Position numbers and translations under genes: made by a program. A stretch of DNA of 64,000 bases, taken from positions 94,145,353 through 94,209,352 of the forward strand of contig OY804580.1 of the NCBI GenBank assembly GCA_963680875.1. Reading direction: 5' to 3'. The notes under the pieces are model-generated. The model was not told where the DNA came from and did not search any database. It saw only the letters and a list, made by a program, of their open reading frames with translations. Positions 1-9,302 of the stretch are shown here, one piece after another (positions within the stretch are counted from its first letter, which is position 1; the number at the start of each line of letters is the position of its first letter). This stretch comes from Bathymodiolus brooksi. Taxonomy: Eukaryota; Mollusca; Bivalvia; Mytilida; Modiolidae.

Positions 1-306
1 GTCCAGTGGTGAGATTTGTTCTGCTAAATATTTCACCTTTGGTTGGTCCAGTGGTGAGATTTGTTCTGCTAAATATTTCACCTTTGGTTGGTCCAGTGTT
101 GGGATTGGTTCGGCCCAATATTTCACCTCTGGTGGGTTCAGTGGTGAGATTTGTTCTGTTTAATATTTCACCTCTTGTGGGTTCATTGGTGAGCTTGGTT
201 CTGCATCTTAAACCGGTGTGATATTGTCCAACTGTTCTGCATCTTAAACCTGTGCGATAGTATCCAACTTTTCTGCATCCTAAGCCTAGGTGATATTGTC
301 CTACTT
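1..306. repeat. Two adjoining minisatellites, 45 bp then 36 bp
   Basis: Four copies of a 45-bp unit beginning GTCCAGTGGTGAGATTTG start at 1, 46, 91 and 136, followed by a decayed partial copy. Three copies of a different 36-bp unit beginning TTCTGCATC start at 199, 235 and 271. The first two 45-bp copies are almost identical and the later ones diverge. The array may begin before the window. An open frame runs through the 45-bp units because 45 is a multiple of 3; I do not regard it as a gene. Confidence 0.9.
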
Positions 307-1371
307 TTCTGCAGCATGTCCTTTGTTTGTCCTCACTCTCCTTTCACCATACAACGACTTGTCTTTTGGGCAGGGGTCCTCGGCAGAGGGTCATTTGTGG
401 GGGTGTTTCCTTGGGGAAGTCGAGTCGGGTCTTTAAATGGATCTCTGGGTTGGTCCAACCATGGCAGTGATGTATTTGTTCTTCAACGGTTCTTGGGCAT
501 CCTTTTGAAGAAAAATGGCCGCCATTGTCTTTAGGGACAAAAGTCTACGCTCCCCGTCTTCATTTGGTCATGGAGACTGGGAGGTAGATATATGGATGAT
601 GTCCAACTTTTCTTGTGTTTGGGGGCAGAAATCTGCTCTTGGTCTTCATTGTTTGTCTGTTTGTTATTGTTTGATTTTTCAGTGGCCTATTTCCTTTTTG
701 TCCTTCCCCCTTATTCCTCCATTCGACAGTTTGTCCTTTGGATGGGGGTCTCCGCTCTTCGTTCCTGGCATGGTCTTGGGGAAAGTTTTTTCTGGGAAAA
801 TGGGTCTCTTGCGGGGATCTACTTATCATAAAAAGTATATTGGGTCTCTGAACTGATTTACTCATTAAAAAAAAAATAATAAAAAATAATGGGGGGAAGG
901 GATGTTGTGGATAAGGTGGAGAAGGGGGATATCGAAGTGGATGGTTGGTGCGTTGTGGGTATGGGGAGTGTCACAGGGTCGGGTGTGGAGCATGCACAGT
1001 TTGCTGGTCTTGTGATTCCTGGGGACGCGGTCCCATGGATATCGAAAGCTTAGGTCTTGTGGAGGCTTTGACCGCCTCTTGTGAGCCCTAGGGTGATTTT
1101 TGGATTTGTTATTACATCCAGGGTGGCCCTTTGTTTTTGGGGGTTACTCAGTGGCTGACCAGGGACCTTTAAAATAAAACGGGGAGGAGTGTAGTGAGTC
1201 GTGGGGGATGGGGGCCGAGGAGTTCCGAAAGGCACCCATGATGCACCACAAACTGACCACGCTTGCCATAACGAGATATACCACAGAACAACCTAGAAGT
1301 GAAAAACCAAGAGACGTAAAAATCATCCGACTGAAATAGTGCAAGCTAGTAATAGTAAGTAGTGCTAATTA
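307..1371. other. Stretch without a recognisable gene
   Basis: Short frames exist on both strands (for example plus 515-856), but none has a domain, a repeat structure or a composition that I recognise. An A-rich tract at about 866-892 resembles the tail of a retroposon, and the part after it is G-rich on the plus strand. No SINE, LINE or terminal inverted repeat was recognised. Confidence 0.5.
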
Positions 1372-1482
1372 CTATAGTTCTCTTTCCTGTTGACTTTCAT
1401 CATTGCATAATGGCTCGAACTGATACGACTGGATGTCTAAATCACCAACATGATCGGAGATATTGCTGTCATCACTGTCCAT
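1372..1482 (-). CDS. Possible acidic first exon or short ORF
   Basis: A 36-codon minus-strand frame starts MDSDDSNISDHVGDL and contains the phrase SYQFEPL before a stop. Acidic, serine-rich starts followed by a YQFEP-like phrase resemble the N-termini of the P2X7-like cysteine-domain protein families that are expanded in invertebrates; this is from memory. There is no clear GT donor before the stop, and the rest of such a protein is not seen downstream (lower coordinates) before the LINE-free stretch ends, so it may be a first exon, a remnant or chance. A CRE and an E-box lie about 80-100 bp upstream. Confidence 0.3.
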   Translation of the reverse strand: MDSDDSNISDHVGDLDIQSYQFEPLCNDESQQEREL

Positions 1483-1560
1483 GATATTTATCGGCTGTTT
1501 ACTGTCTCACTTCGATCGCTCAACTGATCGTTTATCATGGAAGCCATCCTTTGGCGCATG

Positions 1561-1580
1561 TGACGTCACGTAATCACGTG
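1561..1580 (-). promoter_or_regulatory. CRE plus E-box, candidate promoter elements
   Basis: A perfect palindromic CRE, TGACGTCA, lies at 1561-1568 and a CACGTG E-box at 1575-1580. Both lie just upstream of the minus-strand ATG at 1482, a usual position for a proximal promoter. Function is inferred from motif and position only. Confidence 0.35.
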
Positions 1581-1693
1581 ACCACTTAGCTCATTAAAAT
1601 GTATAGGTCAGAGATCGCGACGATTTAAAAAGGTAATAATCAATAAAATGGGCGTCCTAGGGGGTTATTTTCAATTAAGACAATGTTTATAGT

Positions 1694-2125
1694 TTATTTA
1701 ATGACCAAATCAAACAAAATTGAGAAATTTATTTTTTGTGTCATTAGTCCTTTGATCCTTAGATCTTCTTGAATGTTCGATTCTTTACAAAGGTGACATC
1801 TTCCATTGGATAGGTTCATTTTTCTAAGTCTACTTTCGGTGTAAATAATGTTATGGTTGCATTTCCATTGGAATTCTTTAATTTTATTACTGATGTCCAG
1901 TCTTTTTAGATTATTCCAAATTTTTGGCCAGTGAAATTCTTCATTATAAACATAATTCCATTTATCTTGACATTTTGGTATTGATTTTTTATTCAATATT
2001 TTTTGTTTAATTTTAATCTTCACGTCTTTTGTATTAATAATTTTGCCTCTAATATCTGTAAGTTTTAAATTATTTAACAATTTCATTTTATTTCTACTTT
2101 TAGTTTTGTTTTCTATATCATTATT
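1694..2125 (-). pseudogene. LINE ORF2 C-terminal region
   Basis: It is in the same frame as the reverse transcriptase and separated from it only by the stop at 2126. It reads KIKEFQWKCNHNIIYTESRL, then SNGRCHLCKESNIQEDL, which is the C-terminal thumb and zinc-knuckle region of L1/Tx1 ORF2. After EDL the expected H...C half of the knuckle is lost by a frameshift near 1750. It is an old, non-functional copy. Confidence 0.7.
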
Positions 2126-4437
2126 TTAATTTTTTAAGAACTTTAAGTAGTCTTTTGGAATACATTTCTTAATTTTAGAGTATTCTGAGATACAGTTTCT
2201 TCTGTCTATCAGCTTAGAATATAATAAATCACAATCGATGAATTGTTTTGAGTTTTCATCCCATATGTCTTGAATAGTTTTTATATGACTTCTTAAAAAT
2301 GAAGAAATTATTAAAGGTTTATTTTGGAAGGTTATATTACAATTCCAAAATAATCTAACAAGCAAGATATTTGTTTTGGTTTCCACCTTTTGTACACATT
2401 GTACACATTTTGTCCATGCTTGGATTGATTTTTGATAAAACAAGGGATACCTGTTTAAATTTAAGGATGAAACATTTGAGCATTTGCAAATAAAAAAAGT
2501 TTCATTAAATTTAAAATCAAGTCTACTTAACCAATATTTTCCAATAGCATTCCAATTTTCAATTGGTTCGTTAATAATGCGATAAATAAATTTTATTCTT
2601 CTACTGTCAATGTAGGAATCTAGATTAACTATACTCATGCCACCATTTTCTATATCTAAACAACATACATCTCTTTTAATCTGATTAACTTTCCCCTTCC
2701 ATATAAAGTCCCACATTAATGTTTCAATTTCCTTTTTAAATTTATCAGGAATGCCCTTCATTTCAATTTCAAATCCACAATATGATAACAAAAGATTTTT
2801 CACAATTATAGTTTTACCTTTGTAAGAAAGTTTTCTGCTTTTCCAAACTTGTATACAATTTTTCATTCTATCAATAATGTCCTTCCAAATTATATCATTG
2901 TCAACATTGTAACCATGATGTACCCCCAAAGTTTTTACATTTTCTTTGGTCCATGATATTTTATTAAATTTTGGTTTTCTATGGCGGGCAGTGCCAATAT
3001 AAATAGCTTTTGTTTTATTATAATTAATTCTTGATCCGGATGCTTTTTCATATTTTGAAAGTATATCGAAGGATTTCTCAAGAGAGCGTTCATCTTTATT
3101 GAAAAGTTGTGTGTCATCTGCAAACATACTTATTTTGGCTTCTAATTCCTTCCCACCCAGTTCACCTGGTAATTTAATCCCCTTTATATCATTATTTCCT
3201 CTAATTGCACATGCCATGGGTTCGGCTTGCAATATGTAAATTAGCGGTGCGACGGGACACCCCAGCTACATGAGCGAGATGTGGAGAAAAATTTTGAAAC
3301 AAATCCATTTGTCTTTATGGATGTTTTAGCATTTTTAACTAACATTTGAATCCACCCCCTAAATTTTTCCCCGAAGTTAAATGATTTTAACACGAAGTCT
3401 ACCCACCCCCATTCAATTCTATCGAATGCTTTTTGTTGATCTAAGAAAACTATTATGCCTTCTTCATTTTCTTCGTCTGCGTATTGTATGATGTCTTGTA
3501 TCATTCTGTTTGCTTCACTTATGTTCCGACCCTCTACAAACCCTTTTTGATCCGGATGAATTAGCTTAGTTAAAACATTTTTTAATCGTTCGGCCAAAAG
3601 CTTCGAAATTATTTTATAATCACAATTCAGTAAGGTCAATGGTCTCCAGTTTTTTATATCTTCCCGTTCCCCTCCCTTATGTAATAAAGTCAAGACCCCC
3701 TTGTACTGTGATGCGCATAAAGTATATTCGAATTTGAAAAAATGTTCAATCACTTCAAAGAATTCGTTTTTTATATCTTGCCAAAAAAGTTGATAAAATT
3801 CTGAAATAATACCATCTTCTCCTGGGGATTTATTTGGTTTTAATATTTTAATAACTTTACTAATTTCATCTAAGTTAATGTCTTCGTCAAGCGTTTCTTT
3901 TTCGTTATTGTCCAATTTATTAACAATGTACCTTGTAAGTTCGTGAGCACTATTTCCATCCCACCCTTCTGATTGAAAAAGTTTGGAGTAAAAATCAACC
4001 TGCTCATTCATTATCGAGTCAATGTCATGCTTATAATTACCGTCTGTCGTTTTAATCCTATACCATAACTTTTCTTGGCCCCGCTTTTTTTCAAGGTTAA
4101 AGAAATATCTCGTTGATTTTTCCCCTTCTTCCGCCCATTTAACACGAGATCTAATTTTCGCTGCTTCTGTTTTTTTATTATAATAGTTTTTAATTAAGCC
4201 CTCTAATTGCTTTATTTGCGCGTTTTTTTCATCCGTTTCATTCGCTATTAGTTTTAATTTATCGAGTTTCCTTTCTAATCTATCGATTTCTTTTTTGTTT
4301 TGCTTACAATTTAAGTTTCTACTTATTTCCATTGTTAACAATTTTATTTTGTTTTTCGCAAGATCCCACCATTCCCGTATATCACTGTATTTATTTTTTC
4401 TCAATTTTCCAGTTATCCCACCAAATTTTAAAAGCAT
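2126..4437 (-). pseudogene. L1/Tx1-like reverse transcriptase, frameshifted
   Basis: The N-terminal part holds a basic, coiled linker, then SPGEDGIISEFYQLFW, NWRPLTLLNCDYKIISKLLA, DQKGFVEGRNIS and the motif A region FLDQQKAFDRIEW. The catalytic FADD box lies in the second frame at about 3120-3110. The two frames are joined by a one-base shift near 3265: the first ends WGVPSHR while the next frame would read GCPVAPLIYILQ through the same place, which is the conserved GCP...P segment of these polymerases. The final frame ends at a TAA at 2126. The catalytic residues are present, but the protein could not be made in one piece. Confidence 0.8.
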
Positions 4438-5460
4438 GTCTAAACTGCTCAGTTTTTATTGTTTGAAGATTCATTATCCACATACCTGGACCTCTATTAA
4501 TATCTTTAGTTTTTAATTTTGTTATTATGATATCATGATCACTAAATGGGAAATGATTAATCCGAGTACCAAACACCTTACTGCTTACGGCGTTACCACA
4601 GGCACTCGAATTCCGGACCCCCCTTTTTCCTCATTTGGTCCCTCCCGCGATTATGGTATGGATCTTTGTCTGGAAGTATATCTTTGATCCATTTATCCAT
4701 ATTTCACAACATTTCGTGTTACAACTCTCTCGTTCTACTAACTTTTGTTTCTAGGTCCAGCTGCCGTATTACTTATATATACAATACGGCAGCTGGACCT
4801 AGAAACAAAAGTTAGTAGAACGAGAGAGTTGTAACACGAAATGTTGTAAAATATGGATAGATGGTTCAAAGATATACTTCCAGACAAAGATCCATACCAT
4901 AATCGCGGGAGGGACCAAATGAGGAAAAAGGGGGGTCCGGAATTCGAGTGCCTGTGTGCGTTACTACATAAAATATAATCGATTCTTGATTTCGATTTAC
5001 CGCGTTTAAAAGTATATATCTTAGTTTCTGGATTTAACTTTCTCCACACATCAAATAAATCATTTCTATGTAACATGCTTTGGAATTCTCAGACTGATGT
5101 GTCGTCTAATTGTTGAGGAGGATTGCGATCTAAGTTTTTTTGAATAGCGCAATTAAAATCACCCAAAATTAAATTGTAGTTTTTATCGGAATCGTCCGTA
5201 TATTTGAACAGTGTATCGTTAATTGCATTAAAAAACGATTTTCTTTCTTTACCATTATTCGGCGCATATATATTTGATAAATAAAAAGTTGAGTCGTTTA
5301 TTTTTAATGTACTACGTAAAATGCGACCAGAATTATCCTGAGAAAAGAATTCTACATTTTCTTTAAATGTTTTGCCCAATAAAATTCCCACACCCCTTGA
5401 GTCACTCGTACCACAATTAAACAAGCTATTGCCACCCCCACAGTTTTTCCATTCATTTTG
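4438..5460 (-). pseudogene. APE-type endonuclease domain of the LINE, interrupted
   Basis: This is the nuclease that nicks target DNA in L1-like elements. Signature pieces appear in order: SRGVGIL near the N-terminus, SNIYAPN, LGDFN, then after an in-frame TGA (5089) KSRIDYIL, and, beyond the inserted MITE (4597-4956), INHFPFSDHDII. These match the family's metal- and DNA-binding motifs (IYAPN, GDFN, RIDYI, SDH). The part 4738-4956 of the apparent frame is MITE sequence, not LINE. Across the MITE the protein reads on smoothly (ending CSNA, resuming VSSKVFGT) if one target-site copy is removed. The N-terminal residues are missing because the element is 5'-truncated. Confidence 0.75.
4597..4956. 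mobile_element. 360-bp foldback MITE inside the LINE
   Basis: The two halves are reverse complements of each other over about 180 bp each, around a short centre near 4777. The left end reads CACAGGCACTCGAATTCCGG and the right end is its complement. Flanks are GGCGTTAC (4589-4596) and TGCGTTAC (4957-4964), an 8-bp target duplication with one mismatch. An 8-bp duplication and CA...TG ends suit a non-autonomous hAT-type element. It encodes nothing. Its insertion postdates that of the LINE. Confidence 0.85.
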
Positions 5461-5473
5461 TCATCGAATCAGA

Positions 5474-5490
5474 CCGGTAACGCCGTCAAG
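5474..5490 (-). other. Stub of a second SGNH-type ORF copy
   Basis: A stretch of about 20 bp around 5474-5493 (CCGGTAACGCCGTCAAGTAC) matches 6935-6954 of the SGNH-type ORF at 18 to 20 positions and reads KYLTALP in the same minus-strand frame. It is wedged between the 5' end of the L1-like LINE and the 5' truncation point of the next LINE, so the flank of both insertions was probably another copy of that ORF. Confidence 0.45.
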
Positions 5491-6765
5491 TACTTTTTAA
5501 CATATTTATAAATGATATATTTTATTTCATATCTGACAGTTCTCTATATAATTATGCAGACGATAATACATTATCATATTCTGGCTACGATTTAGAGAAA
5601 ATTATAAACACCTTGGAAAAAGACAGTCTTAATCTAATAGATTGGTTTACCTCAAATCAAATGAAAGTGAATCCTGATAAATTCCAAGCAATTGCTATTG
5701 GTAAAAACACACAATCTAAAAATGTTTCTTTTAATTTAAATGGTAATATCATAAAAACTGAGGATGAAGTTAAGCTCCTTGGAGTAACAATTGATTATGA
5801 ATTAAAATTTAACTCTCACATTACAAATATCTGTAGAAAAGCTTCTAGGCAACTTACTGTATTAAAAAGAATGGGCAAATATTTAAATAGATTAGGCAAA
5901 TTAACTATATATCACTCATTTATTCTATCAAACTTTAACTACTGCCCAGTAATTTGGCATTTTTGTTCTGAAGCCAATACTAAAAAGATGGAAAAAATTC
6001 AAGAGAGAACACTAAAATTTATATATAATGAAAACCACTCCACATATGAAGAACTTCTGGCTAAATCAAAATTACCTTCTCTAAAAATTAGGCGTATACG
6101 TTCAATAGCTATTGAAACATTTAAAATTATAAATAAGGAAACCCCTCAATATCTACATGATCTTGTAACTTTAAAAAATAATAAATAATATTTTAGGTAC
6201 AGCAATACAGCACATATACGAACAGTCAGACTACCCGGTATGGATTGAACTCTTTTAGATACTATGCTTCAAAAACTTGGAATGAGCTGCCAGACCATTT
6301 CAGGAAAGAAACATCTTTCAATCAATTTAAGAGTTTAATAAACTCTTGGAATGGCAGCTCATGTCACTGCAGCTTCTGTGCATGATTTTAAATTATTTTC
6401 ATACTTTTTTGCTTTATTTTTAGATATAGATGCATGTGATTTTAAAAGTTTTGATTTCTATTTGTCTCATTTTAACCATGCTTTTTGTTTATTCACATCA
6501 ATATATAATGTGCTTTTAAATTATGCTTCTGCTACTGCTGAGTTTTAAATTGCTTTCATAATTTAATTTGGTTTGAAATTTCATAGAAAATTTTAATATG
6601 ACAATGTTTTTTTTTTAACAAATATTGTGTGCATGTTTTTGTTTATTGTTTAGATATGCATATTCTTATGTCGGATTTAAAAGCTCATTAGAGCTTGTGT
6701 TGTAATGTTTGATGTTTTCCGACTTTAAATAAAGCTTATTGTATATTGTATTGTATTGTATCAAA
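5491..6765 (+). mobile_element. 5'-truncated CR1/jockey-type LINE
   Basis: It starts inside the reverse transcriptase (FNIFINDIFYF, then YADDNTL) and runs through the C-terminal domain to a 3' UTR that ends with AATAAA (6728-6733) and an ATTGT-type tandem tail (about 6738-6761). 5' truncation plus a short tandem 3' tail is usual for CR1/L2-group elements. The junction on the left is near 5490. Confidence 0.8.
5493..6385 (+). pseudogene. LINE reverse transcriptase, C-terminal half
   Basis: The open part (5493-6188) has the catalytic YADD box at about 5548-5559, then DWFTSNQMKVNPDKFQAI, VKLLGVTID and ILSNFNYCPVIWHF, all standard for CR1/L2/jockey polymerases. After a stop at about 6186-6188, homology continues in other frames (RYSNTAHIRTVRLP, then RYYASKTWNELPDHF) to about 6385, so there are at least two frameshifts near 6188 and 6240. 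The catalytic motif C is intact, but motifs A and B and everything upstream are missing. Confidence 0.8.
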
Positions 6766-6804
6766 TCATCTTTTGTTGAGTGAGTTTCTTGTAAACAAAT
6801 TACG

Positions 6805-6987
6805 TCAATTTTTTTGGCTACCAGCCAGTTTTGTGTGCTTAGGTTTGGCCTCGGCTGAAGATGGACTTATTGTAATATCACTAAGATTACGTTTTTTGTC
6901 ATGTTGTGGTGTTACTGGAAATTCACTTTTCCCCGGTAGCGCCGTCAAGTATTTGGAAAATATCTCGCATAGTTTTTCTTCACCAGA
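6805..6987 (-). pseudogene. SGNH-type ORF, C-terminal part (downstream of insertion)
   Basis: The minus frame reads SSGEEKLCEIFSKYL and then a low-complexity basic tail ending GSQKN and a TGA. It is the direct continuation of 9796-10153: with the transposon 6993-9790 and one 5-bp duplicate removed, codons run on in frame as GVHISSSGEEKLCEIF. The A-run before the stop suggests a possible frameshift at the very end. The first residues of the apparent longer frame (6988-7023) are transposon sequence. Confidence 0.65.
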
Positions 6988-6992
6988 GCTAC

Positions 6993-7476
6993 CACTGTCG
7001 TGTACCCGATAAGGAATGGTCATTTCAAGATGGCGGATTGTAAATCATCAAAAAGGTAGGTGTGAAGATTTTGACTATTATCGTTCTTTATAGGTTATCT
7101 TAGTGTCTATGAGTTACACGTTTAGATAGGACAGTCTTTTTTCTACTTCACCATTAAGTCAGTAAAGCTTGATCCTTTTGTTTTTATCGTAAACTGCCTT
7201 CGGTAGTTGATCAATGCAGCGACAAAGATATCGAGGCGTAGAATCCAATTTATTTCACCAATTCCTACCGCCTAGTGACTTTTTATATTAATATGTTGAT
7301 GCCAAAATTATTCAAACATGTGAATTGTCCAGCAATTTTGTTTTCAGCCTTTGACAAGCCTTGTATTCCTCTTAAAACGTCTATGAAAAGTTTGTTTATG
7401 TCACGGAATGGTCACGACAAAAACTTGACAAAAATGTATAGGAATGGTCTCATGTTTTGAGTGAAGGAATGGACTT
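6993..7476 (+). repeat. Left terminal inverted repeat, about 484 bp
   Basis: It is the near-identical reverse complement of 9303-9790, with small differences such as GGTCACGAC here against GGTCATGATCACGAC there. It holds the first exon at 7030-7055 reading inward and at least four GGAATGGTC/GGAATGGAC motifs, clustered at the two ends. A frame at 7275-7460 recurs mirrored in the other arm and is not a gene. Confidence 0.9.
7030..7055 (+). CDS. First exon carried by the inverted repeat
   Basis: ATG in the YY1-like context AAGATGGCGG opens a frame reading MADCKSSK plus two bases, which ends at a consensus donor AG/GTAGGT. Splicing to the acceptor at 8441-8443 joins it in phase with the zinc-finger exon: the last codon becomes AGG, followed by FTVMDTSFHASENDF. 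Because the exon lies in the inverted repeat, the opposite arm has an identical exon (9753-9728). Confidence 0.5.
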
Positions 7477-7758
7477 TCAAGCCAAGGAATGGTCTGATTG
7501 AACATATCGGATGTAAAGCGGGAGCAATGGCTCTGTCGTTCATCCAGTGTTCACACTCGCAAAAAATCTTATTTTTCCTGTCTTACTACATTCACTGTCA
7601 TGTATTTCAATTGGTTTGTCAATATGACGACATACCATTCGCTTCTCTGATGTACTGTAAGCGTACGTTCTTTCCGATGTGTAGAATGTCCGGGAACGTA
7701 AATACCCTAGTGTATTTCTACCTTGCAGTATGCACTAGTGTGTTTATTCCGTAAGGAA

Positions 7759-7778
7759 GAAATACACTAGTGTATTTC
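7759..7778. repeat. 20-bp perfect palindrome
   Basis: GAAATACACTAGTGTATTTC is its own reverse complement. Two imperfect relatives (CCCTAGTGTATTTC and GCACTAGTGTGTTT) lie just before it at about 7709-7746. It is part of the TIR element's interior. The function is unknown. Confidence 0.6.
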
Positions 7779-7869
7779 TGTCGTGGAATTCCTACCTTAG
7801 TGCGTCTCAAGTGATATTTTCTTCGTATGGTAATCTAGCGAAACTCCTCAACTACAGGCAGTTATGTAT

Positions 7870-8136
7870 TGATTTTTTTTTTATTTTTGGTGCTTAACGT
7901 CACTTTCAACAATATTTCAGCTATATCATGGTGACCAGTTTTAGTGGTGGAGGAAGTCGGAGTACCCGGAGAGAACCATCGACCATGGGCAAGCAACTAG
8001 TAAACTTTTATCACTTGCAGCTGCGAGTCGAGTGCACCCTTTTTTGTAATTTACAAAGCCGGGCGCGTATTGGTGATAGGCTTGTATGAATTGTTATATC
8101 CAACGACCTAACTCATTGAGCCACCCGGACCCCGGT
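7870..8136 (-). mobile_element. tRNA-derived SINE nested in the TIR element
   Basis: It is oriented on the minus strand. The tail is the T-run at 7870-7885 as seen on the plus strand, the 3' domain is complementary to GTTGAAAGTGACGTTAAGCACC, and the 5' head near 8136 reads GGGTGGCTCAATGAG, which resembles a tRNA A box. It is flanked by AGTTATGTAT at 7860-7869 and 8137-8146, a 10-bp target duplication. The middle (GGAGGAAGTCGGAGTACCCG on the plus strand) is shared with the other SINEs in the window. Its head differs from theirs, so it is a separate subfamily. Confidence 0.85.
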
Positions 8137-8443
8137 AGTTATGTATAATACATCACCATTTCAGTACACACCACTATTTTATTTGGACCGATGTTCTCAA
8201 CTTTTATTATTATTTTTTTCTTCTTTTCTTTTACTTTTTGGATCTTCGGTTTTCTAACCACTAAGTCTAGACCACTGTTAGGTTTATGTATTAGTTTTTT
8301 CGTACATAGGTGCTTCAGTTCACATATATTATTTTAATTTTCCTATGTTTAAAATCAGTACATGTATTTACTTCATGAAAACAAAAATATACGAGGTTAC
8401 TTAAATCTTCAATAGATATATCGTGTATTTCTCATTTTTACAG

Positions 8444-8795
8444 GTTTACTGTGATGGATACATCTTTCCACGCCTCAGAGAATGATTTTATATGAGAGGA
8501 CTGTGGAAAATGTCTGAGAAGTAGAAGTGGTCTCGGACGACATCGCCCGAGACAACATTTAAAACAAGAGATAAAATTTAAATGTACCACTGATTCTTGC
8601 ACAGCAGCATTTTGTGAAAAGGGGGAGCTATTGGCTCATCAGACCAACCATGGTGAACAAAAACGTATCACATGTAATTACAGTAACCACAAACTGTCAG
8701 GGAATATCACAGAGCTCACGAGGCAGAGATTCTTCCACATGTTCGGAGAGGATTATATCTTCAGGACTACTCACATTTTTCTCTGGATCAAATGA
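8444..8795 (+). pseudogene. C2H2 zinc-finger exon of the TIR element
   Basis: It follows a good acceptor (CTCATTTTTACAG). In the phase set by the first exon it reads FTVMDTSFHASENDFI, then TGA (8493-8495), then EDCGKC. If the TGA were a cysteine codon (TGT or TGC), the sequence would be a perfect C-x2-C-x12-H-x4-H finger. The second finger, C-TTDS-C-x12-H-QTN-H, is intact and followed by a GEQKR linker. A third finger begins (ITCNYS) but lacks its histidines. The frame ends at TGA 8793-8795. It could be a captured host exon or a DNA-binding protein of the element itself; I cannot tell which. It is disabled here by one nonsense change. Confidence 0.6.
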
Positions 8796-9302
8796 CTATA
8801 ATTGTAATTGTTTGCAAATTGATAATAAAGATATAAAGAGTTGATTTCATAAAATTTATTTAAATAACAATGAATATTTCTTTTAACAAAAATATTTTTA
8901 TGTAAAAAATGACTCCCTGTCAATATCACAAAGTATAAACCATTACAATATGTGTACAATTGCTGAAAGAGTTCTTAACCATTTACCCACACTAGTGTTA
9001 AATTCAAAAGATCTAAATTTCATCCCGATAATTCTGGCAGCAGTGGTCCACTATGGCTTGGTGATTGGAAGTATCAAATTGGCAGTAGTAACACTTGTAC
9101 CTATAGATAAAAGAAACATTGCATAATGAAATGGAAAAGATTATAACAATTTAATAGCAAATAAGGTATTTCGTGTATTTTAAGGCAAGATTGATCATAT
9201 GAAATAAGAAGATTTACATTAAAGACCACAAACGGAAATGAACTTCAATAATATTATTAATAAGCATATCTTATATGTTGGAGACCATTCCTAAACAAAA
9301 AA
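8796..9302. other. Interior of the TIR element without a gene
   Basis: AT-rich sequence lies between the zinc-finger exon and the right arm. No frame, repeat or splice signal stood out. Confidence 0.5.

Larger units (their letters stand above)
1690..5470 (-). mobile_element. Broken L1/Tx1-like LINE
   Basis: On the minus strand, an apurinic-endonuclease-like domain (5460-4438), a reverse transcriptase (4437-2126) and a C-terminal region with a CHLC knuckle (2125-1694) follow each other in the order of an L1-type ORF2. Phrases such as SPGEDG, EFYQLFW, DQKGFVEGR and CHLCK fit the L1/Tx1 group rather than CR1 or jockey. In-frame stops lie at about 5089 and 2126, with a frameshift near 3265 and another near 1750, and a foldback MITE sits in the endonuclease. 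ORF1 is absent: the copy is cut off at its 5' side near 5470. The 3' boundary near 1680 is uncertain; I saw no poly(A) tail. Confidence 0.8.

Noticed and set aside
515..865. Overlapping frames on both strands (113 and 101 codons)
   Set aside because: No domain, no codon-use signal by eye, and they overlap each other.
4738..4956. C-terminal half of the endonuclease frame at 4738-5076
   Set aside because: This part is the inserted foldback MITE, not LINE protein.
7275..7460. 61-codon frame, recurring at 9317-9508
   Set aside because: Mirror copies in the two arms of the TIR element; no domain, and the copies differ in length through small indels.
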